Assembly: GCA_963678675.1 (NCBI GenBank)
Contig: OY783194.1
Coordinates: forward strand, 10,012,607 to 10,076,606
Direction: 5' to 3'
Length of the DNA: 64,000 nucleotides
DNA from: Xiphydria camelus
Taxonomy: Eukaryota > Arthropoda > Insecta > Hymenoptera > Xiphydriidae
Shown: piece after piece, positions 1 through 11,341 of the stretch
How positions within the stretch are numbered: the first letter of the stretch is position 1
Layout of the letters: each line of letters starts with the position of its first letter
The notes under the pieces: generated by a model
The model's database searches: none
What the model saw: the letters and a program-made list of their open reading frames with translations, nothing else
What the model was told of the DNA's origin: nothing
Position numbers and translations under genes: made by a program

Positions 1-172
1 AGTAGTTACAACCCGCCCTATATGATTTCGAAGATGGTGATCATAGGACATATGCGAGAATGAATATAAATTATATTTTTAATACGGAATTCTGAAAACT
101 ATATAATAATGAAGAAATATACGTAAACGCATATGTTAACTAGTACATCACAGCTAACAAGTTTTGCATATA

Positions 173-512
173 CCGTATGTCCCACTCTGTACGGGCCAGT
201 TTGAAGTTACCTTCGGGGAGACTTGGTCGGTAATCGAAACATTTAATACCGGTAGAAGTCGAGTCGGTAGTTAGAGTTGGTGTCAATTCGGGAGATTGAA
301 GCGTCTAATCTCGAAATTATGAATTTGTGAATAATGGTGAGTAATTTCCATTATTTACAAATTCATAATTTCAAAGTTAGACGCTTCGATCACCCGAATT
401 GACACCAACTCTAACTACCGACTCAACTTCTACCGGTATTAAATGACTCAAGTACCGACCAAGCCTCCCCGAAGGTAACTTTAAACTGGCCCGTACAGAG
501 TGGGACATACGG
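173..512. repeat. Foldback MITE, about 160-bp arms
   Basis: The left arm starts CCGTATGTCCCACTCTGT and the right arm ends with its complement; the arms stay nearly complementary to a short centre near 340. No coding capacity. A diverged partial relative lies at 57061-57260. Confidence 0.9.
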
Positions 513-939
513 AACAAAAATAAAAATTAATTCATATTTTGAGATTCAAAACAAATTTATAGAACAATAACCCATGTTCCTTTCTGTCCAACCTTTGATT
601 TCTGATAACTTCTTCTGTTTGTTAGTGGTCAATCAACATAATCTTGGGAGCTATGGAAATAAACAGGCATGCTGACAATCCGCAGTTAATTTTGTTTTCA
701 TCTTCAAAGTCTTCTGTAGGTTTGCTACTAATAGACTGAGGACGAAGCAGTTTTTGTCTGTAAATATACATACGTAGTTATATACAAGATGAGGTATTCA
801 AAACAATAAGTCATTACTTTCTATTAAAATGGAGTTGAATATATGTATGCTGCCAAATATGTACTTGAAAATTATTTGAAGCTTAGTCTGCAATAACCGT
901 AAGCGTAAAAGGAATCTTACGGAAGTAGCCATAAAATTG
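513..939. other. No recognised feature
   Basis: AT-rich non-coding sequence. No ORF, repeat arm or splice-linked exon could be supported. Confidence 0.5.
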
Positions 940-1353
940 CATAATGGGCATGTTCACGATTTTTTTTTTTTTTGCTTATTCGTTAATACTTTTTGTGCTT
1001 ATTAATAAGATGTGTTTGTTTTTTTTTTTCTGAGCACTAATTTCTTTTTTTTTAGTGTTTAAAGTTTGACTTCGATTCAAACGAAATCCTTAGTGACGTC
1101 TCTAAAGCCACTGGCAAGAGCCCAAACCCGGGTTTGTGAATGGTGGAGAATCTGTTGCGCGACTCTGATTGGTCAGTTAGAATGGCGGTGAAAGTGCGAC
1201 GTTTTAAAACGAATGCCTTTTTTAACATCTCAAAAATACTGGAAAAACATTATTTTAATGACCCATTTTTTACCTACATTACTTTAATACCCTAATCTTC
1301 CGATTCATGTACTTTAAACAGCTGTACAAAAAGTTGTAAACATGCCCATTGTG
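940..1353. repeat. MITE-like inverted-repeat element
   Basis: The left end CATAATGGGCATGTT is answered at the right end by its near complement (CACAATGGGCATGTT when reversed). The interior holds poly-T tracts at about 961-972 and 1020-1029 and a short GC-richer block. Non-coding. Confidence 0.65.
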
Positions 1354-1932
1354 TAACGTTTCACAATACTCATTGAATGATATTAATTGTAATCACTTAC
1401 AGGATTTCGTATTACTTAACTTCATACGAATAAGTTTACGTTTACTCTGACTATTGTAGACCAAACTTTAATTGTTGTTAATGAATTCGATTGGTTTGGT
1501 AAACTTACGTCTCTCTGTCATTCCTTAGCTTCGCTTGTACGAGCCACTTAGAAAAAAATTAATTCTATAATTTCTTTCTCCGTATAATTATTTTCATAAC
1601 GTATAGATTCTAAAACAAACACTTTATTACTGAAAAATTATTTTGCTTAAATTGAGTATTTCCATATTTCAGATAAAATTTGTCCTTCTGGCAAAATTAA
1701 TCGATAAAATTAAAAGATAAATTTTATCTGGAATATCGAGAAACCAGGCTTATTTGATTATTTTATATATGTCCAATTATTTTAATCATTAAATGTCTAG
1801 TTTATAGCTCTGATAAAGAAATGTTTTAAATAGTTTATAGAAGTCTCGTTAAAAGTCGAAGAACAGTTTCCATTGGGGAGAGCACACAATACAAGCTTAC
1901 TTGAAGAGAACAATGATTAAAATAACACTCAC
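1354..1932. other. 3' flank of DUF4806 gene A
   Basis: AT-rich sequence downstream of the last recognised exon of gene A. Relatives have a further C-terminal exon; a weak acceptor near 1815 leads quickly to a stop, so I could not place it. Confidence 0.4.
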
Positions 1933-3380
1933 GCATAATGCATTTACACACAAGGGAGTCTTTAAATGATTTTTTGGTTTTCGTTCCAGCCCAAGAGTAA
2001 AGAATAGCCACTGGATTTGTTATGGTTCGCTTCAATATATTAAATGTCAAATCATAGCAATCTTTTCCACCAATTTTGTGTAAAAAAAGTACCTAACGAA
2101 AGTGAGAAATGTTATTATTTGAAAATTTCTACATTTTTGAAGTATCACACAAACCTGTGATTTGGATGCCTCTATAGTCATCTTTACAGTATTGAATGGA
2201 GACATTCAAAAGCTCACAGAGTAGAATTATCTAGATGAAAAATTGTCAATGCTTACCATTCTTTTGTAAAAATCTCTATCAACCAGATCATTTTCGAGAA
2301 GTTCAAAATCTTGAGATTTTAAGGGTAATGATATGATGTCGTCCAGATGAAGCTGCATATTTCGATCATTTTCACCGCAACCTCTCTCTTCGATAATACG
2401 CAAACGCTCCTCAATGCTATCCAGCTTTATATTCATTTGATTTAGCTTACGCAAAATTTCTTTCTTCAGTTCTACAATAAATAAATTGATACAGGTAATT
2501 GATATATTTTTTCAATTACAACAGAACAGCAAAATCTTATATTACTAACCAACATCTGTGGAGTACATTGAAAGCAGACGATGCACTTGCTTTGTTAATT
2601 CATGATCTCCTTCTAGTGTCGAGTGAGATGAAACTGTAGTGGTAGATGAATTTTGTTTCGAAGTCATTGTCGGTTTTGAAGATACTTTGTCGAAGTCATG
2701 CCGCGATAGCGGTGTAGCTTTATGTGAAGAAAAGTTTGATGGAATTTTAGATGGTAAAGGTAGCCTAGCAGTTTTGTGTTTCTCCAGTTAGATTTATCGT
2801 CACATTCTTCGTCTTCGGAGACAGAAGAATCTCTCGGGACTTTTTTAGCACGATCGTGCCTCGCTTTTTTGTGGTGTTCGGAATCAGATGTGCTTTCAAT
2901 ATCTGAAAATTTTTCTGCTAATTTAACTTTCTCGATTCCTCGTGCGTATGAATCTAAAAAAGATATAACGAAATATGAATTACAATTCCGAAAACAAAAA
3001 TTAAATGGATTGGATTCATTTGAACACATGTGTAATAAGATGTATTTTGTCGATTTTTTTTCACAGAACAGTTAATTTCACGTTACGTACGTGCATTATG
3101 ATCCTAAAGAGAAATTACCAAAGAGAAATAAAATATTTTTCACGTAATATTTTCTACATTAAAATTGTTTTAATAAAGTATATTTACTTGTTGTGTAGAA
3201 AATTCGTTTTACGGCAAGAGTAGTCCAAGTATTTAACGGTCTTTCCGCTTCTGATACCGCTTTGGTTATTCTCGCTGGTTTCGTATATATTGGCCATTGA
3301 CACTCTGTGTCATTGATTAACCATGAAGTAGGAACTAGTTGCAGACCGTCGCTGAACTCAACGACTGTATATTGTGCCAT
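1933..3380 (-). CDS. DUF4806-domain protein gene (gene A), 4 exons
   Basis: Function unknown. Insect DUF4806 proteins commonly pair a short N-terminal module with a C-terminal DUF4806 domain. Exons, 5' to 3' on the minus strand: 3380-3188, 2953-2550, 2471-2257 and 2092-1933, with GT and AG at the junctions. Exon 1 begins MAQYTVVEFSDG and has TSWL and WPIY motifs typical of the N-terminal module. Exon 2 is acidic and Ser-rich. Exon 3 is a short coiled coil followed by LPLKSQDFELLENDL, the start of DUF4806. Exon 4 holds HKIGGKD, SWAGTKTKKSF and CKCIM, the domain core. One break: near 2774 a run of four A's would need five to keep exon 2 open, so this is either a frameshifted pseudogene or a homopolymer error. 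The final exon was not found. Confidence 0.78.
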
Positions 3381-3545
3381 ATTTTTAATATAAAAACAAA
3401 TAATTAAACAGTAAATCATGAATTGAAAATGATGTTCAATTCTATGACATTAAATAGTGATCATTAATGTCACACTTAGGGCACATAATGTGATTGTTTG
3501 AGAAAGAATGGAATTAAGAGTGTGGAAATGATATGCGATATGCGA

Positions 3546-3761
3546 TATAGGCTAGGCAAGTATCTCTAGTGGCGCCACGAGGTGGTCGCAGTTCGTAACT
3601 CTGGGGTGATAAGTGACCAATCAGGATCAAGTATTCCATTGTGGTGGGTTACAGACAACGGAATACTTGATCCCGACTGGTCACTTATCACCCCAAAGCT
3701 TCGTGGACTATCCACGAGGTCGCGCGCGCGTCAATAATTTGAGATACTTGCCTAGCCTATA
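3546..3761. repeat. Foldback MITE, 216 bp
   Basis: The ends TATAGGCTAGGCAAGTATCTC and its complement are nearly perfect, and an inner inverted pair (TGGGGTGATAAGTGACCA and complement) continues the arms. Non-coding. It lies just upstream of the gene A start codon. Confidence 0.88.
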
Positions 3762-3784
3762 CGACACGTTATTACAAATATGTT

Positions 3785-3838
3785 TTATTCTGAAAAGTCA
3801 CCAGCGACACAGAATCCGTTGCGCCAGGTGTATGTGTA
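3785..3838. repeat. End fragment of the GTGTAC MITE family
   Basis: AAAGTCACCAGCGAC followed by a GGTGTA end matches the termini of the elements at 33151-34672 and 34970-35205. Only one end is present here. Confidence 0.55.
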
Positions 3839-3863
3839 CCTGCTCTGTCCTGGAATGAATACC

Positions 3864-3907
3864 TTAACATTATCGAGGCGCAAAAACATACGCCTCGATA
3901 ATGTTAA
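3864..3907. repeat. Perfect 17-bp hairpin
   Basis: TTAACATTATCGAGGCG, a 10-nt loop, then its exact complement. Either a tiny foldback or the centre of a larger lost element. Confidence 0.8.
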
Positions 3908-3926
3908 AATGTGAACTCCTTATAAC

Positions 3927-3959
3927 ATACATATATGTATGTATATATATATATATATA
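3927..3959. repeat. AT-rich microsatellite
   Basis: An interrupted (AT)n run containing ATGT variants. Confidence 0.85.
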
Positions 3960-4147
3960 CCGAACAACAAATACTTTCAATTCCATATCACTGAAAGATT
4001 TCTGAAACATCTCAGCTGCAGTATTTCAAACTGCACGTTACAGGAAGCTTTCTGAAATATTACGGCTAATAGATTTAGAAATTTGAAAGGTTGAAATCTT
4101 TCTGCAACATTTCTGAAATAATTTGTGCTGTGTGGGTATGTACTTAC

Positions 4148-4315
4148 GTATGATAGTCGAATTTAGTTTAGTTGTTCCAAAGGCTTTTTTATTGGATTTT
4201 TCACTCCTCTGTCCCGCAAAATTAAATCCTGTCGCCAATTTATTGGTTATTACTGTTCGCAGTATGCGATTTACTAATCCAGTTATTCCAGTACCACCCA
4301 AACTTGCTAAATAGG
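4148..4315 (-). pseudogene. DUF4806 exon (gene B) split by the CACTA-like insertion
   Basis: The minus strand encodes YLASLGGTGITG, TNKLATGFNFAG and KKAFGTTKL, which is the same exon as exon 4 of gene A. It ends at a GT donor read from 4147. The first two codons (Ala-Ser) are missing here but present across the transposon at 11341-11336, preceded by AG. Removing 4316-11335 plus one copy of the GG duplication gives nine residues up to the Gly-Gly, exactly as in gene A, and in the same phase. No other exons of this copy were recognised, so it is an interrupted remnant or a broken gene. Confidence 0.82.
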
Positions 4316-4324
4316 CCCTTACGA

Positions 4325-4710
4325 AAAAATAACACTCGATTTTCAGTATTTTAATACTCAATTCAGTATTTCTATTACTTATTTTGAGTGATTTAACACT
4401 CATTTTTAGTATTAATAATACTGACGCAGTGTTAAAGTTGAGTGATTTTAAGTACATTAATACAGAATATACAGTATTTACTAGTGTTTGAACACAGAAG
4501 AAAAATACACAGCCTAGTGATAATGCAGTATTTAAACACTGCATGAGTATTGACAATCAATATTGAAAATACTTATCAAGTGATGATTTTCAGTGTTTAT
4601 TACTCGTTAGTATTGTCAGTGTTGAAATATAATTTGATTGTGTTTTAAATACTGATTGAATACAAACGGTAAAAAAATACTTAACAGCGTTCAAACACTG
4701 ATTAGGTGAT
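4325..4710. repeat. Left subterminal AGTATT/AATACT repeat zone
   Basis: More than a dozen short AGTATT, AATACT and GTGTT motifs in both orientations lie just inside the left terminus. In CACTA-type elements such zones bind the transposase or its accessory protein; binding here is inferred. Confidence 0.7.
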
Positions 4711-4813
4711 AATTTACGCGAAAACTGCATAATTATTCCTCAATAGAATATAAACATATGTAAATTGAAAATAAAAAAATATACGGGGGTTTTGTTATGA
4801 ATGATGTATATTT

Positions 4814-7800
4814 TTAATCTCTTTCCAAATTGTTTACAAGAGGAAAAATGTATACATTATCATCTCCTACATGTGTGATTTGAACACATTTGCGTGATAA
4901 CATGTGCGGGTATATTGCTACACATTCATTGGACAATTTCATAATGGAACTAAATGAATTCGAAGTGATGTTTAATGATCTATCTTTACATAATTCAGTA
5001 CCTGTCGAATGAAGTTGTTCTCCAAGTATGACATACTGTAACTGATTAGATCTGAGTGACATAATTGAAATTAGGTGAGTAATAATTATGTATCTCTTAT
5101 CTATTAACTCTACGGTACTGTTGTGACGTTTGATCATTCGTTTATAATTTCGTGTGTGATATAAAATATTTTTATAAATGAAGCGCTCGAACGATTGAAC
5201 ACCTGTTATATTTATTTCTTCACCTAAAAGAGCCTCGATTTGAACCTTTTCAATTAATGACATTTTTACGATATTGGGCGATCCGAAAACTCGCAAAAAA
5301 GGACCGTCGCTGATACAATAAACTGATCTCATTTTTTTAAACATGAATTTGTCTACGAGCGATTTAGCATGAAGAGAATAATTTTGATTCAAGTAAACAT
5401 GAAAATACTTTGCTCTTACAATTTGTAATCGAAGATAATTGTTACAAATCTGATGTGGCACTGATTGTGTTCCCGAAAACATTTTTCCTAATATTCCGTT
5501 ATTGTGTTCATAATTGAAAGTCGAAACTGCCCAAATTGCTCCGAAATTTTTAACACTTTTAGGAATGTGGAGCAATAAATGAAAATTAAATTTCATCAGT
5601 TGTGGTATTTCATAAACTTGTTCTATGGTCAAAATAAATTTTCGTAAAGCTTTTTCAGCTAGTTTCAATTCTTTATCAGTAATGTATTCTTGTAAATAGA
5701 TATTCATACTGAATACTATAAGAAACCAATGATTGATAAACTTCATTGGCATATTTATCACTTTCAGAAGTACTAATGAGTAATACAGCAGAAACGATTT
5801 CCACTCTGAAGCTTTCCATAAATTCCGATCCAGAAGCGGACGTGGCGTTCTCGTAATTTCACTAGGTGGTTGAAATTGAGTAAGTATTGAGTCAATCAAA
5901 GCAACTTTATCTCCAATATAAAATGCTTTGTGACTATTAACACTATCTGTCCACTCGTCTATTATAGTTTTAACAACACCTAACAGTAAAGCGTGCATAT
6001 AATCGGGTACAAATGATGTTATTATATTGAAAATTGGTAAGAATAACAGCTCAGATAGACCTTTAACACCATTGATTGTAGAACCAGTATTTTCAGCTTC
6101 GGTAGCATCATTTATGTGTTGTCGAATAGTTCTAGGCTCCTGAATGTCGCCTCAATAGACTCTTGCATATCCATTCCCTTTTACGATTCTCTCGCCTGTA
6201 TGTAAACAAAACGGACAACCATATTCTCCATTGTATTGCATAATATTCTGAAGGGGCGCTCGGGCTACTGAATCTACTGTTGCAATTAAGGTGTGAACTT
6301 TGATGAGTTGAGACCTATTAGCAATGATATACTCGAATCCTTCCTCATGTAATGCCGTCAGCTCATCCACAAATGGCTTCAAAAAGGTGTTCATGTTTGG
6401 TTTGCCATCTCCATACCATAAACCACATAATAATGTATATTCATTCCTGATGTTGAATGGTAACTCATTCAAACAGGTTTGGATTGGCACAAGTTCACCT
6501 TTAGAAGATTTAAACCTTTTAACACCATCTGTATTCCACTGTATTGTGAGATCTCCTTTAGAAATGATATCTTGACGCAATAGCTTTTTATAAATTCTTC
6601 CATTGACGACATCAGATTGATTTTCGTCTTCTCGACGCAGTTGTTCGTGGAGATTCGGCGTTTGCAGAAGTTCTACCAATTGCTCTCTAATTGGTATCTG
6701 TATAAAATGATGACCGCCTGCATCCAATTCTTTCTTTGTGTATTCCATACCGCACTGACATTCCACAGGAGAATAGTCGCTGTCGAATTTCAGATAAGAT
6801 TGGCAATTTTTACTTGGACAATAATAATGGAGTTTTATAGCGGCTGCAGTTTCAAATTTTTTTAGGAACCGATATTTTGTTCCAAGTAATGGTTCCGGGA
6901 GGTGAATATCGAGTAGCTCAATAAGACCTTCTATTGCACTGTCTGACAATCCGAAACGAATAGCGTAACTCATAAGCAATAGATCACTTTCGCTCTGAGA
7001 AATACGACAACCAGGATAAAGAGGCTCTTGCTGTAAAAAGTAAGTTTTGTGATTGTAAAAATGACATATAATCGGTATCATAAAGCATTATTGTCACAAT
7101 CGAAAGAAAGAATATTGTTTTTAATTCATTTATATATACCTGAGGACAATAATTATTATGTGGATCTCGCCATTTTTCTTCTTTATCAGCATCGGAGAAA
7201 TTTTCTTCATTAATAATATTAACTTCATCTAATAGGTTGTCATCACATTCACCAGCCCGAGAAGAATCATCTGATTCAGCACACATGCATTGTTCAGGAA
7301 TACCTTGATTGCAATCTTGGTCTTCTGCACTCTATAAAAACGATATTAATGATTAAGAAATTATGAAAAAATGTATCTAGTCTACGTCATAATGTTCACA
7401 TGCAGTTATCAAGTTTTAATACAGGCATCGATCTCTATGCTATCAATATTCGTAATTTATTTACCACAAAAATATTGCCCTCAATTGTTTGACTTCCGAT
7501 AGAGCTGTTATTGGAAGTGTTATCCAGATCGGCCATCATAGCTAAGTGTCCCGCAACAGATGATGTACTACTTTTGTGTGATGAAATAAAACGATCCTCA
7601 AGATCATCAGACGCAGAGCTAGATTCCCTGCTATCATAATATTCATCCCCGTCAACGACCCATTCCATTTGGTCAATGTCATCACTTGTTTCATATTCAC
7701 TCACAGTGGTCTAGTAACAAAAATCATATAAAAACATTGTTTAAATTATTTAATCATCATATTGACATTTCTCATCTTCGTTCAAACGTTCTTTTAAATG

Positions 7801-7872
7801 CCTCCATCTTGTCGATGATGGAATAGGAATTCGCGGATCACGTAAATAAGCTTTATATGCTCCTCGTGGCAT
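4814..7872 (-). CDS. CACTA/tnp2-like transposase, spliced, one in-frame stop
   Basis: The proposed start at 7872 reads MPRGAYKAYLRDPRIPI. The next parts are 7710-7465 (acidic), 7331-7140 (acidic, ending YCPQ) and a long exon 7030-4814 of about 739 codons. The long exon has Cys pairs suggesting a metal-binding site (YYCPSKNC, VECQCG), then IQWNTDGVKRFKSS, YGDGKPN, a second Cys motif (GCPFCLHTG) and DYMHALLLGVVK, which together resemble the transposase family tnp2 of EnSpm elements. GYARVY is followed by one TGA (about 6152-6154), after which the same frame continues without a break, so the gene is one stop away from open. The phase between the first two exons does not fit cleanly. It likely cuts and pastes the element; the catalytic acidic residues were not assigned. 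Confidence 0.75.
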
Positions 7873-7939
7873 AATAAATTGACACATAAAAAAACTGAAC
7901 TGTAAATATTAATTCGGCGATTTGTTATTGTCGAGAATA

Positions 7940-8103
7940 TGATTCGAGATGCGAGAATCGAAATCGAAGTCGAACTGCACTCGCGGATGACTACGCATGC
8001 GCATTCACGCTTCTCCGATGATTCTATTGGACGAGGAGACCCACAGAGGTGCTCATGCAAAACTCGCAATTTTGCTATGGGCTCTTTAATCGCGGACATA
8101 TGG
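7940..8103. promoter_or_regulatory. Shared segment in the bidirectional promoter region
   Basis: This stretch sits between the two divergent start codons (7872 and 8256). Its reverse complement recurs at 56876-57003, including a CGCATGCGCATTCACGCTTCTCC-like block (diverged) and a CCRTATGTCCGCGAT end. It may be the element's own promoter or a small insertion that supplied one. Confidence 0.5.
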
Positions 8104-8255
8104 TAGATGAGTGGCGCGTATCAGTGGATCATCAGAAACACCTTTCTGATATTTGTACTGTGTTTAATCTAATTATCAGTGCTTTTGATACAATAATTAT
8201 TGTCCGTAATTATTACATTGTTTGATGTAACTCTGTGATATTTTAAGTGAATATA

Positions 8256-10824
8256 ATGGATGATAATAAGTGTCTTATCGCTCAATTCATCAACGAAAGT
8301 GGCAAACCGGTGCAAGTTGGATTTCAATCATGGCTGCCTGAAGATTATAATGACGAGGTCGAAGACATCGTTGGCCAAGAAATTGTAATCAGTTGGCCTG
8401 AAGATGAGGATGTTGCACCAGCACACAAATTGAAAAAATTAAAAAATATGTCGATGAAAAAATGTGCTGTGAAAATTTTAGCAATTGGCAGTGAGTTATA
8501 TCAATGTACTAAACGATAGTAACATCATTCTGAGTAACTCTTCATTGACAAATAGATATTGACTTTTCATTTTGCATATAGGCCTCGCTCAATGATGTAA
8601 AAAAAAACTTATTGCGTATGTCTTTTTGTTCATTTAGATTGGCTAGAGATGTGCAGACAGGTATCAAACAAAGCTAAGTTTGGAATACTTAACCCGACCA
8701 AGTCAGACCGAAGAGTCGTCTGTAAGAAAACGGTTATTTCAGATGATGAGGGCGAACAAGCTTATAGTTCAAAGTCTGAAAAAGATATTGAGAAAATGGA
8801 CATAAATATATCAGAGAAGGTAAGACTAGTTCAAAATATTTATTGATACTGTGTAAATCGCACTCATTTCGCAGAAATTGTTGACGTAATCATTTCTGAA
8901 ATAGGGTCGTGAGAAACCAAGTGATGTAACGATTAAGAAAAGTACGAGAGGAAGGCCAAAAAAAAATCGAAAACATCCTATTACTACTCACTCATTAAAA
9001 AACATCTGTAGAATAACGGTACTTGAATTAAAAATTGATATTATTAGTATTTCATTACAATTAGGTCATTATAATGAGGACAGTGCTAATGTTAGTATGA
9101 AAGGGAAGAAAAAAATTTTAATTGTTTAATCAAATGGGGTGTTGCAGATACCTGATTCTGATACTGATGAATCTAACTCTAGCGGAGGTGTCAGTGGTAG
9201 TCGAAAAATGTCAAAAGGTCAACTTTTAAGTAAAATTTCATTACTTGAAGAAGAGAATAGACGCTTGAGATGTGACAACGCCAGGTTACGTGCACTGAGA
9301 GCTGTCAGTGAAGGTATTCATGTACAATCGACTTAATTTTAAAGGTGTAACAATATGATTAAGTGGGGTAACGATTGGCATATATATTATTTTTTATTAT
9401 ATACTTTTTTACAGATTTAAAAATTGTAACTGAAATGAGCGGGAGTATTGTTAAAGACTTCCTACAGATGAAAAGTGCCCAGAAGGACCAACATAAAAAT
9501 AAATGGGAGCAACAACCTAGAGAAGACCAAAAATGGCAAAACAGGGTTGACAAAAAACTTACGAAAATGTTATCCTCTCAGTCGACATCGAGGAGTATCG
9601 ATAATAATATAAAAGTTGATTCTTCAATTGTGAGTACTTTTGACACAGTTGTAAGTGTTGTAATGTTATTTTTCATAATATTCCAATATTACGAGTTATT
9701 CACAAAAAATAAAATATAATCTTTCATTCTTATTACTGTCTTCATAGGCTGAAAAAGTTACTAAACAAATATCGCCAATTTTCAAAGACAACCGGGATAA
9801 ATCAACGTCAAAATCTCCCGACTTCTCATTTCAATCAGTAAAAGAGTCAATAACACCTTTCAGTGATATGGATGATAAAAATAAGACGCATTCAATATTA
9901 TCTCAAACTCAATCAGAAAATATTGAAATAGTTGATGAAGGGAATGTTTTGAACGTCAATCATATTGTCAATGCTGACGAAGCCAAGAACATTAACTGCA
10001 GTCTTAACGAAGAGGGAGATGAACAAAAGGGAAAAGATGTAAAAGATCTATTACTTCTGACTAGATCCAAGTTAGAAAAGCGCTCGCAAGTAGAGCAAAA
10101 GCCAAACTCAGCTGTACGTAAAAATTTATATTTACTTTTAGTTGTATTTAACGGTGATAAAATTGCTCTGTCAGACAATAACAATTTTTCTCATTCATAG
10201 TTGCAGGAAAGTTTAACTAATGCTAGTCGTGGCAACGGATCAACATTAACTATGGATTTAACAAATACAATTGACATTGGTGGAGTTGCAATTGCAGAAA
10301 GTACTTTGACTAATATTCGTCGAAAGAATACTACTTTGTCGAATTATGTCTCTAATGTCATGACTTGTGTTTTCGACCGTGATGAAATGGCGAAGAGCAG
10401 CTTGACTGGAAAGCCGTCGAATTTCAACTTAAAAAAAGGAAAAGGCGAACAGACTACTTCGGATATCACAAAGACTGCCTTACATCCATTGAAAAAGCAA
10501 GGTGTTATAGGTAATATAATCGAATATATATATACACTTATTTTCAAAATAGCTGTTATGTAAATATATAGTAATAATCCTCTAATTTAACCCTGAAATA
10601 CTATTCGAGTTAATATATTAAATAGGAAACGTAATTTCTTTTTAATTTGTCTATCTTATTGTTCATTGATAAAAAGCTGCATGTACAATAGTATGTATAT
10701 TGTTACAGACTACGTCCAAAAAATGTTCTCACCGACACCAACCATAAAGGAGATTGAGGAATGCATGCGGTCGAAATTAAACAATTGTGCAACTTCAATT
10801 AAAAATAAGACGAAGCAACAGTGA
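8256..10824 (+). CDS. BEN-domain protein of the CACTA-like element, 8 exons
   Basis: Exons: 8256-8490, 8638-8819, 8905-9018, 9148-9313, 9415-9629, 9748-10113, 10207-10510 and 10709-10824. Every junction has GT and AG, and the lengths sum to a single open frame of 565 codons plus stop. The protein begins MDDNKCLIAQF. Exon 3 has an AT-hook (TRGRPKKNRK). Exon 4 is a coiled coil (SLLEEENRRLRCDNARLRAL). The last two exons form a BEN domain, from about VAIAESTLTNIRRK through NYVSNVMTCVFDRDEM and SLTGKPSN to DYVQKMFSP. BEN domains bind DNA or chromatin partners, so a role in binding element ends or targeting chromatin is plausible but unproven. ATG 8256 is chosen as the first Met that opens the frame. 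No stops or broken splice sites are seen, which suggests recent activity. Confidence 0.85.
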
Positions 10825-10984
10825 AATATTTCCATTAAAACTAAACATAATTTACTATAAAATATCAATGCATAATAACTATTAACATATCGAAGTAAAA
10901 TAAACTTTGGTAATGCTCAAGATATACAATTTGAGAATTTGATTAATATGCCTATCATTTCAGGTTATAATTACAATAATAATT

Positions 10985-11325
10985 GATTTCAGTGTTCAAT
11001 TATAGAAGTCATTTCAATTCAGTATTTCCATATTGTTGAATTCAATATTAATAAATACTGGATTTCCAGTGTTATCAATACTAATCTACCAGTATTGATC
11101 AGTATTGATCAGTATTCGACAGTATTGAAATACTGGATTTCCAGTATTATTAATACTAATCTACCAGTATTGATCAGTAATAAATTCGACAGTATTGAAA
11201 TACTGGATTTCCAGTATTATCAATACTAAATCTTCCAGTATTTACCAGTATTATCCCAATTTAACACTGGAGAATATGGCAGTATTTTTCAATATTAATT
11301 TTCCAGTATCTTTCAGTATTACTTT
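10985..11325. repeat. Right subterminal AGTATT/AATACT repeat zone
   Basis: It mirrors the left zone. A block of about 75-85 bp (GTATTGAAATACTGGATTTCC and flanks) is repeated near 11121-11260, together with many CAGTATTGATCAGTATT units. Confidence 0.75.
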
Positions 11326-11341
11326 TTCGTAAGGGGGAAGC

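Larger units (their letters stand above)
4316..11335. mobile_element. 7.0-kb CACTA-like (CMC-type) DNA transposon with BEN-domain gene
   Basis: The termini are CCCTTACGAAAAA at 4316 and its complement ending at 11335; the match continues with one or two differences. The flanking dinucleotide GG (4314-4315 and 11336-11337) is the target duplication, confirmed by the DUF4806 exon it restores. The element carries a minus-strand tnp2/EnSpm-like transposase (4814-7872) and a divergent plus-strand gene with a BEN domain (8256-10824), separated by a bidirectional promoter region. Both subterminal zones are packed with AGTATT/AATACT repeats, a layout typical of CACTA elements. The ends do not start CACTA, and a 2-bp duplication is unusual for plant CACTA, so assignment to EnSpm or Mirage-like within the superfamily is inference. 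Confidence 0.85.
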
